Both the position numbers and the translations under genes were made by a program. From Streptomyces erythrochromogenes (lineage in GTDB: Bacteria; Actinomycetota; Actinomycetes; Streptomycetales; Streptomycetaceae): a DNA stretch of 64,000 bases. The notes under the pieces are model-generated. The model was not told the DNA's origin. It saw only the letters and a program-made list of their open reading frames with translations, and searched no databases. Shown piece after piece: positions 24,801 through 32,922 of this stretch. Position 1 is the first letter of the stretch. The number at the start of each line of letters is the position of its first letter. The DNA lies in assembly GCF_036170895.1 (NCBI RefSeq), contig NZ_CP108036.1:4591501-4655500 (forward strand). Direction: 5' to 3'.

Positions 24801-25343
24801 ATGACGCAGACACGGTTCGACCGCTCGCTCCTCTTCGACTCCTCGCCCCCCGCCTCCACCGTCGTCCACGACGTCGGCCTGCTCGTGCTCCGGCTCGTCG
24901 TCGGCCTCACGATGGCCGGCCACGGCACGATGAAGCTCTTCGGCTGGTTCGGCGGCCCCGGCCTCACCGCGACCGGCAAGGGCTTCTCCATGGCCGGCTA
25001 TCCCGCCGGGGACGCCATGGCCGTCATCGCCGGCCTCTCCGAGACCCTCGGCGGCCTCGGTCTCGCCCTCGGCCTGCTCACCCCGCTCGCCGGCGCGGCC
25101 CTCACCGGCGTCTTCATCAACATCCTCGACGTCCGCGGCCTCGACGCCTACTTCCCGCCCAAGGGCGTGGAACTCGAAGTGGTGCTCTTCGCCGCGGTCA
25201 TCGCCCTCACGCTCACCGGGCCCGGCCGCTACGCCGCCGACCACTACCTCCCGGTGTTGCGCGAATCACGGCCCCGCTACTGCCTGCTCGCACTGCTGGT
25301 CGGTGCCGTCGTGGGCTTCATCGTCCTGCTCATCCGGGACTGA
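24801..25343 (+). CDS. DoxX family membrane protein
   Basis: A 180-residue protein with four membrane helices typical of DoxX: DVGLLVLRLVVGLTMAGHG, MAVIAGLSETLGGLGLALG, LTPLAGAALTGVFINILDV and VVLFAAVIALTLTGPGRYAAD. DoxX proteins associate with oxidoreductases or thiol/redox stress complexes; the partner here is unknown. It is divergent from the XPB gene across a 249-bp gap in which I see no clear regulatory structure. An extra C-terminal helix (YCLLALLVGAVVGFIVLL) follows the core. Confidence 0.88.
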   Translation: MTQTRFDRSLLFDSSPPASTVVHDVGLLVLRLVVGLTMAGHGTMKLFGWFGGPGLTATGKGFSMAGYPAGDAMAVIAGLSETLGGLGLALGLLTPLAGAALTGVFINILDVRGLDAYFPPKGVELEVVLFAAVIALTLTGPGRYAADHYLPVLRESRPRYCLLALLVGAVVGFIVLLIRD

Positions 25344-25344
25344 C

Positions 25345-25389
25345 GGCACGGCAGGGCACGGCACGGCAGGGCACGGCACGGCAGCGCAC
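25345..25389. repeat. Three 15-bp tandem repeats after doxX
   Basis: GGCACGGCAGGGCAC occurs at 25345-25359 and 25360-25374, with a one-base variant at 25375-25389. It begins immediately after the DoxX stop codon and lies between convergent genes. Likely a slippage-generated spacer. Confidence 0.8.
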
Positions 25390-25405
25390 GGCAGGGCGGG
25401 CGCGC

Positions 25406-26005
25406 TCAGGCGCCCAGGTGCTCCAGCGGCCCCGACGGGTAGGGCGTCTCCACCGGCAGCAGCGCGCGGGCCGCGTCCTCGGCGCCCTCCGCGCCCGACC
25501 GGAGCAGGCCGTGGACCTCGCGGACCAGCGGGGTCACATCGCGGATGGAGACCGTCCACTCGTCGGCGTACGCCCGCGACGCCGGACCGGACAGGCCCAG
25601 CTGGAGCGAGCGGTAGGGCAGCGGGCCCAGGCGCAGGCTGCGCTCCGGGTCCCACTGCACGCGGGCGGGCGCCCGGCGCAGCGACTCCTGCCAGGCCGCC
25701 CGGTCGGCGTGCACGCCCGCCTCGTAGTGCGACAGGCAGGCCTCGCGCAGTGCCCGGTCGAAGCCCTCGCGGGTGATCTCGACCGCGAGCACCGTCTCCT
25801 GGTCGGCCTTGGTGGCCCAGCCGCAGCGGTACATCATCCACAGGAACGACGGCTTGATCCACGTCATCCGCTCGCGCTTCCAGGCGGGCGGGAAGCGGTT
25901 GTCGCGGGCCGCCGGGACCCCGAGGTGGGGCGCGTAGGCCTGGTAGACGGTGACGGTGGTGTCGGTGTGGGCGGCGCGGATCTGGCGGTGCGGTACGGCG
26001 TGCAT
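25406..26005 (-). CDS. DUF4291 family protein
   Basis: A 199-residue soluble protein matching DUF4291: HRQIRAAHTDTTVTVYQAYA at the start, MTWIKPSFLWMMYRCGWATK in the middle, and EAGVHADRAAWQESL with VQWDPERSLRLGPLPYRSLQ later. The family is uncharacterised and found in bacteria and fungi. I chose ATG 26005, where family-like sequence begins; the frame upstream is the GC-rich repeat region. Confidence 0.88.
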   Translation of the reverse strand: MHAVPHRQIRAAHTDTTVTVYQAYAPHLGVPAARDNRFPPAWKRERMTWIKPSFLWMMYRCGWATKADQETVLAVEITREGFDRALREACLSHYEAGVHADRAAWQESLRRAPARVQWDPERSLRLGPLPYRSLQLGLSGPASRAYADEWTVSIRDVTPLVREVHGLLRSGAEGAEDAARALLPVETPYPSGPLEHLGA

Positions 26006-26071
26006 GGCCTCAGGGTGTCCGGCGCCGGGGCCACGCCGCCAGCCGTTTTCCCTGCGGGTGCCGCGCCGTTG

Positions 26072-26120
26072 CGGGGGCGCTGCCCCCGGACCCCCGCGCC
26101 TCAAACGCCGGCGGGGCTGG
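26072..26120 (+). repeat. GC-rich stem-loop repeat, copy C
   Basis: GCGGGGGCGCTGCCCCCGG, then CCCCCGCGCCTCAAACGCC and GGCGGGGCTGG. It is the fullest copy of the family. It lies in the 200-bp gap between the WYL-like gene stop and the DUF4291 start and is in tandem with copy D, separated by five bases. Confidence 0.8.
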
Positions 26121-26125
26121 AAGAG

Positions 26126-26175
26126 CGGGGGCGCTGCCCCCGGGCCCCCGCGCCCCGATCGCCGGCGGGGCCGGA
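26126..26175 (+). repeat. GC-rich stem-loop repeat, copy D
   Basis: A near duplicate of copy C in the same orientation, reading CGGGGGCGCTGCCCCCGGG, then CCCCCGCGCCCCGATCGCC and GGCGGGGCCGG. It ends about 30 bp beyond the stop of the gene at 26206-28641. Confidence 0.8.
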
Positions 26176-26205
26176 GGGGGCGGGGCCGGCTGTGCGGCGG
26201 GTGGG

Positions 26206-28641
26206 TCAGAGGTGGTCGTCCGCCAGTTCTGCCACGCCCGTGACGCGGTGGAGGGCGTAGGTGCGGACCTCGTCCGCCGTGTGGTCGTAGCCGGTGACGA
26301 AGCCGCCCTCGACGCGCACCGGGGCGATGACCCGCTGGCTCGCCGCGCCGTCCGCGTTCACGTAGCCGATCCACACCGCCGACCCGGTCAGTGCCGCCGC
26401 CTGGACCGTCGCCAGGGTTTCCGCCGCGCTCGTGCGCGGGAGTTCGCCCGGTACCGCGGACGCCGGCCCCGGCTCCTTGCGGACCGCCGTCGCCGCCATG
26501 TCGCCCGCGCGGATCGCCCGTACGGCCGCCCCCAGCAGCGTCGCGTCCGGCACCGGCGGACCGTCCGGCACCGGTACGGGGGCCGAGCGGGCCGGGGTGC
26601 GGTGGGCGTCGGCCCGTGCCACCAGCACGTCGCCGGTGCCCGACTCCGCGGCCGGCGCGTACCCCATCGCCCGCAACCCCTCCAGCAGCGCGGTCGGTTC
26701 GGCCCGCGCGGCCAGCACCGTCGGCGCCAGCCGGCGCAGGCCCAGCGCCGCCGAGCGCTTGTCCGCCAGGATCTCGCCCAGCATCGCGTCGTCGTCGCAC
26801 CGCAGGTACGAGGAGGCCGCGCCGACCCGCAGGTGCCCGTGCCGGCGGGCCACGTCGTCGATCAGGTACGCCAGCGGCTGCGGCACCGGCGTACGGCTGT
26901 GCTCCTTGAGGAAGGCGTGCAGATCGGCGGCGGCATGCCCGGCGTCCAGCGCCCGCCGCACCGACCCCGGTGTGAAGCGGTACACCGTCGCCCCGCCCTT
27001 GGACTCCACGTCCGCGAGCACGGCGAGGGTGTCCCCGAGCGGCCGGCGCAGCGGTCCCGGCGCCACCGCCGTCAGGTCGGCCTGGAGCAGCACGTGGTCC
27101 ACCGGCTCCGGCAGCAGCGGCGCCAGCAGCGGCGCCGGGTCCCGGTGCTCCAGCAGGGCCCGGCCGGGCCCCGACAGGGCGCCCCGGCCGGTCACGCCGA
27201 GGACCTCCGCCTCGGTCAGCGCCCAGCCCGCGAGCCGGGCCCGCAGGTCGCTCGTCGTGCGCACGGGCCGCTCCCACGCGAGCCGCGCCAGCACCGCCTC
27301 CGTGTCGGGCGAGCCGCCTTCCGGCAGGTCCGCGAGGAGTTCCAGGACCCGCCGGCGCACCTCGGGCGCGGCGGAGCGGTCCAGTTCGGGGCCGAGCACC
27401 GACAGCGTGCGCCCCTTCGCGTCCTGCTCGCCGACCAGGCCGGCCGTACGGGTCGCCGGCAGCCAGGCGGCGACCAGCGCCGACCACCGTTCGGCGGGCG
27501 GCAGTTCGCGCCAGTCGTCGAAGGCCGGGGTGGGCGCGTACCGCTCGTCGGCCTCCCCGTCGCTGGCCAGCAGCCCCGCCGCGTAGGCGAGTTCGATCCA
27601 GAACGCCGTCGACGCCTCGGTGGCGTCCAGGACGGCCGCGGCCCGCTTCAGGTCCCGTACGGACAGCCCGCCCGCCCGCAGCACCGGCGGACCGGTGTGC
27701 TCCCAGGACTTCACCAGCTCCTCGACGGTGGCCAGCGCGGCCAGCGCCTGACCGGCGGCGTTCGCGTCCACAAGCTGTGGACGGTGCTCGCGGTGCACGG
27801 TCACCGGCGGAGCCACCGGCGAGGTGTCCCTGTGGGCGAGGCCGCCGCGCAGGTGCAGCGCCACCTCCCGCGGCAGGACCACGGTCCGCGCCGTCGCGGG
27901 CAGCAGCAGCCCCCGGTCGCGCAGCCAGCGCACCGGCGGCGCCGGGTTCGGGGTCACCTCCCCGTACGGCGGCCCCCACACCAGCCGCCCCAGCACCTGG
28001 TGCGCCTCGGCCGGGGCCTCGTCCAGCAGCGCCGACATCCGCTCCGGGTCGGTGAACAGCGCGGTCAGCGCCGTGACCGCGGAGACCGGATCGTGCGTGG
28101 CGGGCAGCCCGGCCGCCGCCACGATCTCCTGCACCCGCGTCGGCGACATCCCGGCCGTGGCCTCGGCGACGGTCGGCCCGAGCCCGGTCGGCGACGGCCG
28201 CTGCGCGGACGGCGCGAGGAGCTCGCGGGCGGTGCGCACCAGACGCAGCCGGTCCTCGTCGCCCCACACCAACGCCTGGTCGCGCAGCGTGCCCAGGGCG
28301 CCGGGGAGCGCGGCACGGGCCCGCTCGTCCTCGCCGCCGGTCAGCAGCCCCTCCAGCACCGGGTACGGGCACGGGTCCGGGGCCACGGCGAGGGCCTCGG
28401 CCGTCTGCAGCGTGAACCGGTCCAGGCGCTCCAGCGCCCGCACCACCGAGGCCCGGGTCCCGGCGCGCGTGGCGAGCTGGGTCACGTCGCCCGGCACCGG
28501 GTTCAGCAGGTCGGGGCGGGAGTGCAGCAGGGCGGAGAGCGCGGCGTCGTCGCGGGCGCGCAGCGCCTCGGCGAGGGAACGCGGGGAGCTCGCCCCGGTC
28601 CCGCTCTCCGGAGCTCCCGCAGCAGTGCTTGGCTCGGGCAC
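26206..28641 (-). CDS. XPB/Ssl2-like helicase-associated protein with WYL-like C-terminus
   Basis: An 811-residue cytoplasmic protein of the actinobacterial 'helicase-associated' group. The first ~500 residues are alpha-helical winged-helix-like repeats (ALRARDDAALSALLHSRPDL, TLQTAEALAVAP). Residues ~500-620 contain LLQADLTAVAPGPLRRPLGD and TVYRFTPGSVRRALDAGHAA, like the XPB/Ssl2 N-terminal domain (PF13625) recalled from the family. The C-terminus (SAVWIGYVNADGAASQRVIA, then GGFVTGYDHTADEVRTYAL) resembles a WYL ligand-binding fold. It has no ATPase motifs. GTG 28641 has GGGAGG just upstream. It may work with the XPB helicase encoded 2 kb away. Confidence 0.75.
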   Translation of the reverse strand: MPEPSTAAGAPESGTGASSPRSLAEALRARDDAALSALLHSRPDLLNPVPGDVTQLATRAGTRASVVRALERLDRFTLQTAEALAVAPDPCPYPVLEGLLTGGEDERARAALPGALGTLRDQALVWGDEDRLRLVRTARELLAPSAQRPSPTGLGPTVAEATAGMSPTRVQEIVAAAGLPATHDPVSAVTALTALFTDPERMSALLDEAPAEAHQVLGRLVWGPPYGEVTPNPAPPVRWLRDRGLLLPATARTVVLPREVALHLRGGLAHRDTSPVAPPVTVHREHRPQLVDANAAGQALAALATVEELVKSWEHTGPPVLRAGGLSVRDLKRAAAVLDATEASTAFWIELAYAAGLLASDGEADERYAPTPAFDDWRELPPAERWSALVAAWLPATRTAGLVGEQDAKGRTLSVLGPELDRSAAPEVRRRVLELLADLPEGGSPDTEAVLARLAWERPVRTTSDLRARLAGWALTEAEVLGVTGRGALSGPGRALLEHRDPAPLLAPLLPEPVDHVLLQADLTAVAPGPLRRPLGDTLAVLADVESKGGATVYRFTPGSVRRALDAGHAAADLHAFLKEHSRTPVPQPLAYLIDDVARRHGHLRVGAASSYLRCDDDAMLGEILADKRSAALGLRRLAPTVLAARAEPTALLEGLRAMGYAPAAESGTGDVLVARADAHRTPARSAPVPVPDGPPVPDATLLGAAVRAIRAGDMAATAVRKEPGPASAVPGELPRTSAAETLATVQAAALTGSAVWIGYVNADGAASQRVIAPVRVEGGFVTGYDHTADEVRTYALHRVTGVAELADDHL

Positions 28642-28773
28642 AGTCGCCTCCCGGTCGCGTCGGCCGGTCGTATCGGCCGGTCCCCATCCGGCCAACGGTA
28701 TCCGCTGCGCCCGGGGCGGCTCCACGGGCGCACGCGCTACCTTCGGGAGAGGCGGTACGGGAGGAGCCTGGGC

Positions 28774-29781
28774 GTGGGGATCGAAAGCGACCACCTGGTC
28801 TACGAATATCTGAGCGCCGTCGGGGACTTGGCGCAACGCCGCCACCTCTCCTCCGGCGACCGGATGAGGCTCGTGGCGGGCCTGCGGGACGAGATCGACC
28901 GTCGGCGCGCCAAGTACGACCCGGAGACCCCGGCGGCCGTCCGCCGCATCCTGGACCGGATCGGCACGCCCGAGGAGGTCCTGGACACCCTCGGCTCCCG
29001 GCAGGGCGCGGCCCCCGCCGCCGCCCCCGCCGAACCGGCCCCATCGGTGCCCTCCCAACGGGCCCCCGGCCGCCTGCGCCTGCCCGGGGTGCCCCCGCCG
29101 CGGCCGACGCTGGCACGGGAGCCCGAAGCGGAGAACGTACCGCCGCACCTCGCCGGGTTGGACGAACTCGGCCCGTCCGGAGGCGCCGAGCCCGACTGGT
29201 GGCGGATGACGCCCGGCACCTACGGACGCGGCCCGCAGGTCGACGGCTTCGCGGGCGGCATCGAGATCCCGGACCTGTTCAAGGAAGGGCCGGAGGAGGA
29301 CGCGGAGGAGGAGGACGGGGCCCCGCCCGGTCCGCCGGACTCGCGCACGCGGACCCTCGTACGGTTCCTGCGCGAGCGGCGGCGCGCGAAGGCGGAGGCC
29401 GCCGAGGAGGCCGGGGCGCAGCCGGAGGCCGCAGCCGCCCCGGCCCGCCCGCGCCCCAACGCCTTCCTGCTGCTGGCCGCGGCGGTCCTCGTCGTCGGTG
29501 TCGTCAGCGGCCACTGGCTGCTGCTCGTCATCGGCTGGCTCCTGCCGTACGCCTCCCGGGTGCTGCGGCCCGCCGAACGCAAGTGGGCCGTCTTCGGGCC
29601 GCCCGGCGTGGTCCTCGCGGGCGCCGCGGTGTGGCTGTGGGGCCGCACCAACGGCAAGTGGGGCGAGACCCTGGCCGACGACCAGGTCGGCGGTGCGGTC
29701 CAGGGGATGTGGCCGTGGCTGCTGCGGGGCGCCGCGCTGGCGTCCGTGCTGTACCTGGTGTGGCGCGCCCGCCGGCGCTGA
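28774..29781 (+). CDS. Membrane protein with N-terminal DUF1700-like helical region
   Basis: A 335-residue protein starting at GTG 28774, with GGAGGA eight bases upstream. The first ~75 residues are a cytoplasmic helical region (LSSGDRMRLVAGLRDEIDRR, then AAVRRILDRIGTPEEVLDTL), of the type found in HAAS/DUF1700 signalling proteins. A long acidic, Pro-rich linker follows, then three or four membrane helices (AFLLLAAAVLVVGVVSGHWL, PPGVVLAGAAVWLWG, LLRGAALASVLYLVW). Function unknown. It is divergent from the 26206-28641 gene. Confidence 0.75.
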   Translation: MGIESDHLVYEYLSAVGDLAQRRHLSSGDRMRLVAGLRDEIDRRRAKYDPETPAAVRRILDRIGTPEEVLDTLGSRQGAAPAAAPAEPAPSVPSQRAPGRLRLPGVPPPRPTLAREPEAENVPPHLAGLDELGPSGGAEPDWWRMTPGTYGRGPQVDGFAGGIEIPDLFKEGPEEDAEEEDGAPPGPPDSRTRTLVRFLRERRRAKAEAAEEAGAQPEAAAAPARPRPNAFLLLAAAVLVVGVVSGHWLLLVIGWLLPYASRVLRPAERKWAVFGPPGVVLAGAAVWLWGRTNGKWGETLADDQVGGAVQGMWPWLLRGAALASVLYLVWRARRR

Positions 29782-29819
29782 GCCCGTCACCGAGGAGCGT
29801 CCCGGCAGCGCGCCACCGG

Positions 29820-30632
29820 TCAGCCGCCGGGGATGCTCCGCTGCTCCTTCTCCATCGGCTGTGCCTCGGCGGCCCTGACCAGGTCGAGGAATGCGGGCGA
29901 CTTGGCCACTTCCAGCAGCTGGGCGGGGGTGACGGGCGCCGACGTGTTCGACGCCTCGTGCGGGAACACCGACAGCCTGACGTTGCACTTCCCGTAGCGG
30001 AAGGAGACCTCCGTCTCGGTGGCCGTGCCGGTCGGGATCGTCGAGGCGTGGGCCTCGATGCCGCCGGGCAGTACGGCCTTCGCGCAGACGCGGCCCCGGA
30101 CCTCCTGGCAGGGCTGGGGCTTCTCGCCCGACGGCCGCACCGAGAAGACCACCGGGAACGCCGTGCCGTCCTTGGTGGCCTGGAAGAAGTTCACCCTCAG
30201 GTCCGTGCGCTGCACGGTGCCCACCGTCGGGGGCAGCAGGCTCTGGAGCACGCCGACGGCCTGGTTCTGGAAGTTCTCCTGCCGGGCCCGTTCGGCGGGC
30301 GGCAGGTCGGCCATCGACGATTCGCCCGGCGTCGGCTCGATGTGGAGCGGTTGCGGCGGAGCCGTCGGCGACGGCGGCGCGGCCACCACGACCTCGACCG
30401 GGCGCTGCCCGCCACCGCCCGGCAGCAGCGAGGCCGTGACCGCGCCGAGCGTCGCGACGGCCAGCACCCCGGCGCCGATCGCCACCCGTACGCGCGCCTT
30501 GCGGCGGCGGCCCTCCGCGCGGGCCGGGCCCGCCAGGTCCATCAGCGCGGGCAGTTCCGCGGTCGCCCGGTCCATCGCCTCGCGCACCAGCAGAGCGGTA
30601 CGGGCGTCGGCAGTGTCCTCATTGGTACCCAT
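29820..30632 (-). CDS. Membrane-anchored partner of the SigE-family sigma factor
   Basis: A 270-residue protein with a ~50-residue cytoplasmic N-terminus, one transmembrane helix (VAIGAGVLAVATLGAVTASL) and a large extracellular domain with two cysteine pairs. The topology and the 9-bp spacing after the sigma gene suggest an anti-sigma or sigma-regulating role. The N-terminus lacks the H-x3-C-x2-C zinc anti-sigma motif, so binding, if it happens, is of another kind. No known outer-domain family recognised. Confidence 0.65.
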   Translation of the reverse strand: MGTNEDTADARTALLVREAMDRATAELPALMDLAGPARAEGRRRKARVRVAIGAGVLAVATLGAVTASLLPGGGGQRPVEVVVAAPPSPTAPPQPLHIEPTPGESSMADLPPAERARQENFQNQAVGVLQSLLPPTVGTVQRTDLRVNFFQATKDGTAFPVVFSVRPSGEKPQPCQEVRGRVCAKAVLPGGIEAHASTIPTGTATETEVSFRYGKCNVRLSVFPHEASNTSAPVTPAQLLEVAKSPAFLDLVRAAEAQPMEKEQRSIPGG

Positions 30633-30641
30633 GACGTCTCC

Positions 30642-31280
30642 TCAGCTCTCGGTGGCGTAGTCGGTGGCGTAGACGTGGGCGTCGCCCAGCCGCACGCGCA
30701 GCTTCGCCAGCGCGCGCGAGCACTGGCTCTTGACCGTTCCCTCGCTGCACCGCAGCAGTTCCGCGACCGTCTCGACGCTCAGGTCCTCCCAGTAGCGCAG
30801 GACGACCATCGCGCGGGCCCGCGGCGGCAGCTCGGCCAGCGCGGCGAGCAGCGTGACCCGCAGGTCGGCGTGGTGCGGGGCCGGCGGCGGGTCGGCCCGC
30901 CGGTGGGCCAGCAGGTCCCGCAGCCGGCGGCGCCGCTCGGCGAGGAAGGTGCGGGTCAGCACGGTCCTGGCGTACGCCTGCGGGTGGTCGGCGGCGGCCA
31001 CCCGCCGCCAGTGCTGGAACAGCTTGGCGAGCGTCGTCTGGGTCAGATCACGGGCGCCGTCGGCGTTCCCGCACAGCAGGTACGCGGTCCGGTACAGCCC
31101 CCGCTGGGCGGTCCGGGCGAAGGTCTCGAAGTCGAGGCCGCCGGTCGCCGCGTCGCGCTCGGCCGCCGGGCCGGGGCCGTGCTGCCCCCGGCCGTACCCC
31201 TGCCCGTGTCCGGGCCCGTGCCCCTGCCCGTACTCGGGCCCGAAGTCCCGCGCTGCGTTGTGTTCGGCGCCTGGTGGCAT
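30642..31280 (-). CDS. SigE-family ECF RNA polymerase sigma factor
   Basis: A 212-residue ECF sigma factor. Region 2 is FARTAQRGLYRTAYLLCGNA with DLTQTTLAKLFQHW; region 4 is LPPRARAMVVLRYWEDLSVE with a helix-turn-helix ending CSEGTVKSQCSRALAKL. This is the pattern of the actinobacterial 'SigE family' annotation. The N-terminus carries an unusual ~40-residue Gly/His/Tyr-rich tail of GHGPGHGQGYG repeats not expected in the family; a start further in, before GLDFETFAR, is possible. It heads a two-gene unit with the membrane protein downstream. Confidence 0.88.
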   Translation of the reverse strand: MPPGAEHNAARDFGPEYGQGHGPGHGQGYGRGQHGPGPAAERDAATGGLDFETFARTAQRGLYRTAYLLCGNADGARDLTQTTLAKLFQHWRRVAAADHPQAYARTVLTRTFLAERRRRLRDLLAHRRADPPPAPHHADLRVTLLAALAELPPRARAMVVLRYWEDLSVETVAELLRCSEGTVKSQCSRALAKLRVRLGDAHVYATDYATES

Positions 31281-31412
31281 CCGCCCTCCCTCTCACATCG
31301 TGTCCGTCACCCCCGTCCTGAGCGCCGCCGCGCCGAAAAGGTTGAACACGAGTTCCGGGAAGGTTCGCCGCACCGTTCACGGCCGTCCGCCCGCCTCGGC
31401 ACAATGGGCGGT

Positions 31413-32030
31413 ATGAACCTCACCGTCGGCTTCGACCTCGACATGACCCTCATCGACTCCCGCCCGGGCATCCGGGCCGCCTACCGGGCGCTGTCGGCCG
31501 AGACGGGCACGTACATCGACGCCGACGCGGCGGTCACCCGCCTGGGCCCCCCGCTGGACGAGGAGCTCGCGCACTGGTTCCCGCAGGCCGAGATCCCGGC
31601 CATGGCGGACCGCTACCGGGAGATCTACCCCGGCCACGCCATCGAGCCGACCCCCGCGATGCCCGGCGCCCGCGAGGCGGTCGCCGCCGTCCAGGCCATG
31701 GGCGGCCGCGCGATCGTCGTCACCGCCAAGCACGAGCCCAACGCCCGCCTGCACCTGAAGCACCTCGGCATCGAGCCGGACGCGGTCATCGGCTGGCTGT
31801 GGGCGGAGGCCAAGGCGGGCGCGCTGCGCGAGCACGGCGCGCAGGTCTACGTCGGCGACCACGTCGGCGACGTACGCGGCGCCCGCACGGCCGGCGCGCT
31901 GTCCGTGGCCGTGCCGACCGGCCCGTGCCCGGAGCCGGAACTGCGCGCGGCGGGCGCGGACGTGATCCTGCCGGACCTCACCGCCCTGCCCGAATGGCTC
32001 ACGCAGTACGTCGCCGCACAGCCCGTCTAG
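31413..32030 (+). CDS. HAD-superfamily phosphatase
   Basis: A 205-residue HAD hydrolase. Motif I is FDLDMTLIDS with both catalytic aspartates, motif II is in IVVTAKHEPN (Thr), motif III Lys lies in EAKAGALREHG, and motif IV is VYVGDHVGD. A helical cap follows motif I, placing it with phosphoglycolate phosphatase-like enzymes. It dephosphorylates a small cytoplasmic metabolite, not identifiable from sequence. Starts at ATG 31404 and 31413 are both possible; I use 31413, where the fold begins. Confidence 0.88.
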   Translation: MNLTVGFDLDMTLIDSRPGIRAAYRALSAETGTYIDADAAVTRLGPPLDEELAHWFPQAEIPAMADRYREIYPGHAIEPTPAMPGAREAVAAVQAMGGRAIVVTAKHEPNARLHLKHLGIEPDAVIGWLWAEAKAGALREHGAQVYVGDHVGDVRGARTAGALSVAVPTGPCPEPELRAAGADVILPDLTALPEWLTQYVAAQPV

Positions 32031-32037
32031 CCACGGC

Positions 32038-32289
32038 CTAGGACTGGGAGGCCCGCGCCGCCTTGCGCTGGGCGGCCGCCGAGCGCAGCACGCCCGCGGC
32101 GGAGATCGCGAAGCCGACGCCCATCAGCATGCAGACGGCCCACGCGTACGACGGGAACGGGTCCACGTCGAGGAACAGCGGGGCCATCGTGGCCAGAGTG
32201 GCCACGGCCCCGGCGATGAACACGATGCCGCCGGCCTTGACCAGTCCGTCGCCGGGCCGCGCTTCGTCTGAATGAGGAGTAACAGTCAC
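32038..32289 (-). CDS. Small membrane protein, two helices
   Basis: An 83-residue protein from GTG 32289. Two hydrophobic helices (AGGIVFIAGAVATLATMAPL and AWAVCMLMGVGFAISAAGVL) are joined by a short loop with FPSYAW. The basic C-terminus (RSAAAQRKAARASQS) suggests the N- and C-termini are in the cytoplasm. I recall similar proteins beside cold-shock genes in Streptomyces but know no function. It is divergent from the cold-shock gene. Confidence 0.7.
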   Translation of the reverse strand: MTVTPHSDEARPGDGLVKAGGIVFIAGAVATLATMAPLFLDVDPFPSYAWAVCMLMGVGFAISAAGVLRSAAAQRKAARASQS

Positions 32290-32466
32290 CCCACCAGGGT
32301 AGTTCCCTGGCCGAAGCAGCCGACCGTGAAGGACCGGGGAACGTCTTGTCACCCGGCCCCCGACCATTAGCCTTGAGGTGGCGGGTCACACATGGCCCGC
32401 TGCGCTGTTGTCCGGAGCCGTTCGCGGCCCTCCGGACCCCGACGAGCACAAGGACAGAGGACGGAC

Positions 32467-32850
32467 GTGCCTACCGGCAAGGTCAAGTGGTTCAACAGTG
32501 AGAAGGGCTTCGGCTTTCTCTCCCGCGACGACGGCGGTGACGTCTTCGTCCACTCGTCGGTGCTCCCTGCCGGGGTCGATGCCCTCAAGCCCGGTCAGCG
32601 AGTCGAGTTCGGCGTCGTCGCCGGACAACGCGGTGACCAGGCACTTTCGGTGACCGTCCTGGACCCGGCGCCCTCCGTCGCGGCTGCCCAGCGCCGCAAG
32701 CCCGACGAGCTCGCCTCGATCGTGCAGGACCTCACGACCCTGCTGGAGAACATCACCCCGATGCTCGAGCGCGGCCGCTACCCCGACAAGGTGCACGGCA
32801 CGAAGATCGCCGGACTGCTGCGCGCGGTGGCCGACCAGCTCGACGTCTGA
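32467..32850 (+). CDS. Cold-shock domain protein with C-terminal extension
   Basis: A 127-residue protein. The first 67 residues are a cold-shock domain with RNP-1 KGFGFLSRDD and RNP-2 VFVHSS, binding single-stranded RNA or DNA. Unlike plain CspA proteins it has a ~60-residue helical C-terminal domain (RRKPDELASIVQDLTTLLEN, then GTKIAGLLRAVADQL), a form common in actinobacteria. It starts at GTG 32467 after GAGGACGG. Confidence 0.92.
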   Translation: MPTGKVKWFNSEKGFGFLSRDDGGDVFVHSSVLPAGVDALKPGQRVEFGVVAGQRGDQALSVTVLDPAPSVAAAQRRKPDELASIVQDLTTLLENITPMLERGRYPDKVHGTKIAGLLRAVADQLDV

Positions 32851-32865
32851 CCCGCGTACGCACGC

Positions 32866-32901
32866 CTGCGCCCCGTCCCTCGCACGAGGGGCGGGGCGCA
32901 G
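32866..32901. terminator. Bidirectional terminator between cold-shock gene and mqnD
   Basis: CTGCGCCCCGTCCCTCG (32866-32882) pairs with CGAGGGGCGGGGCGCAG (32885-32901), 17 pairs with one G-T wobble. It lies between the stops of two convergent genes and can serve both. Confidence 0.8.
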
Positions 32902-32922
32902 CCGCGCGCGGCGCGAAGACCC

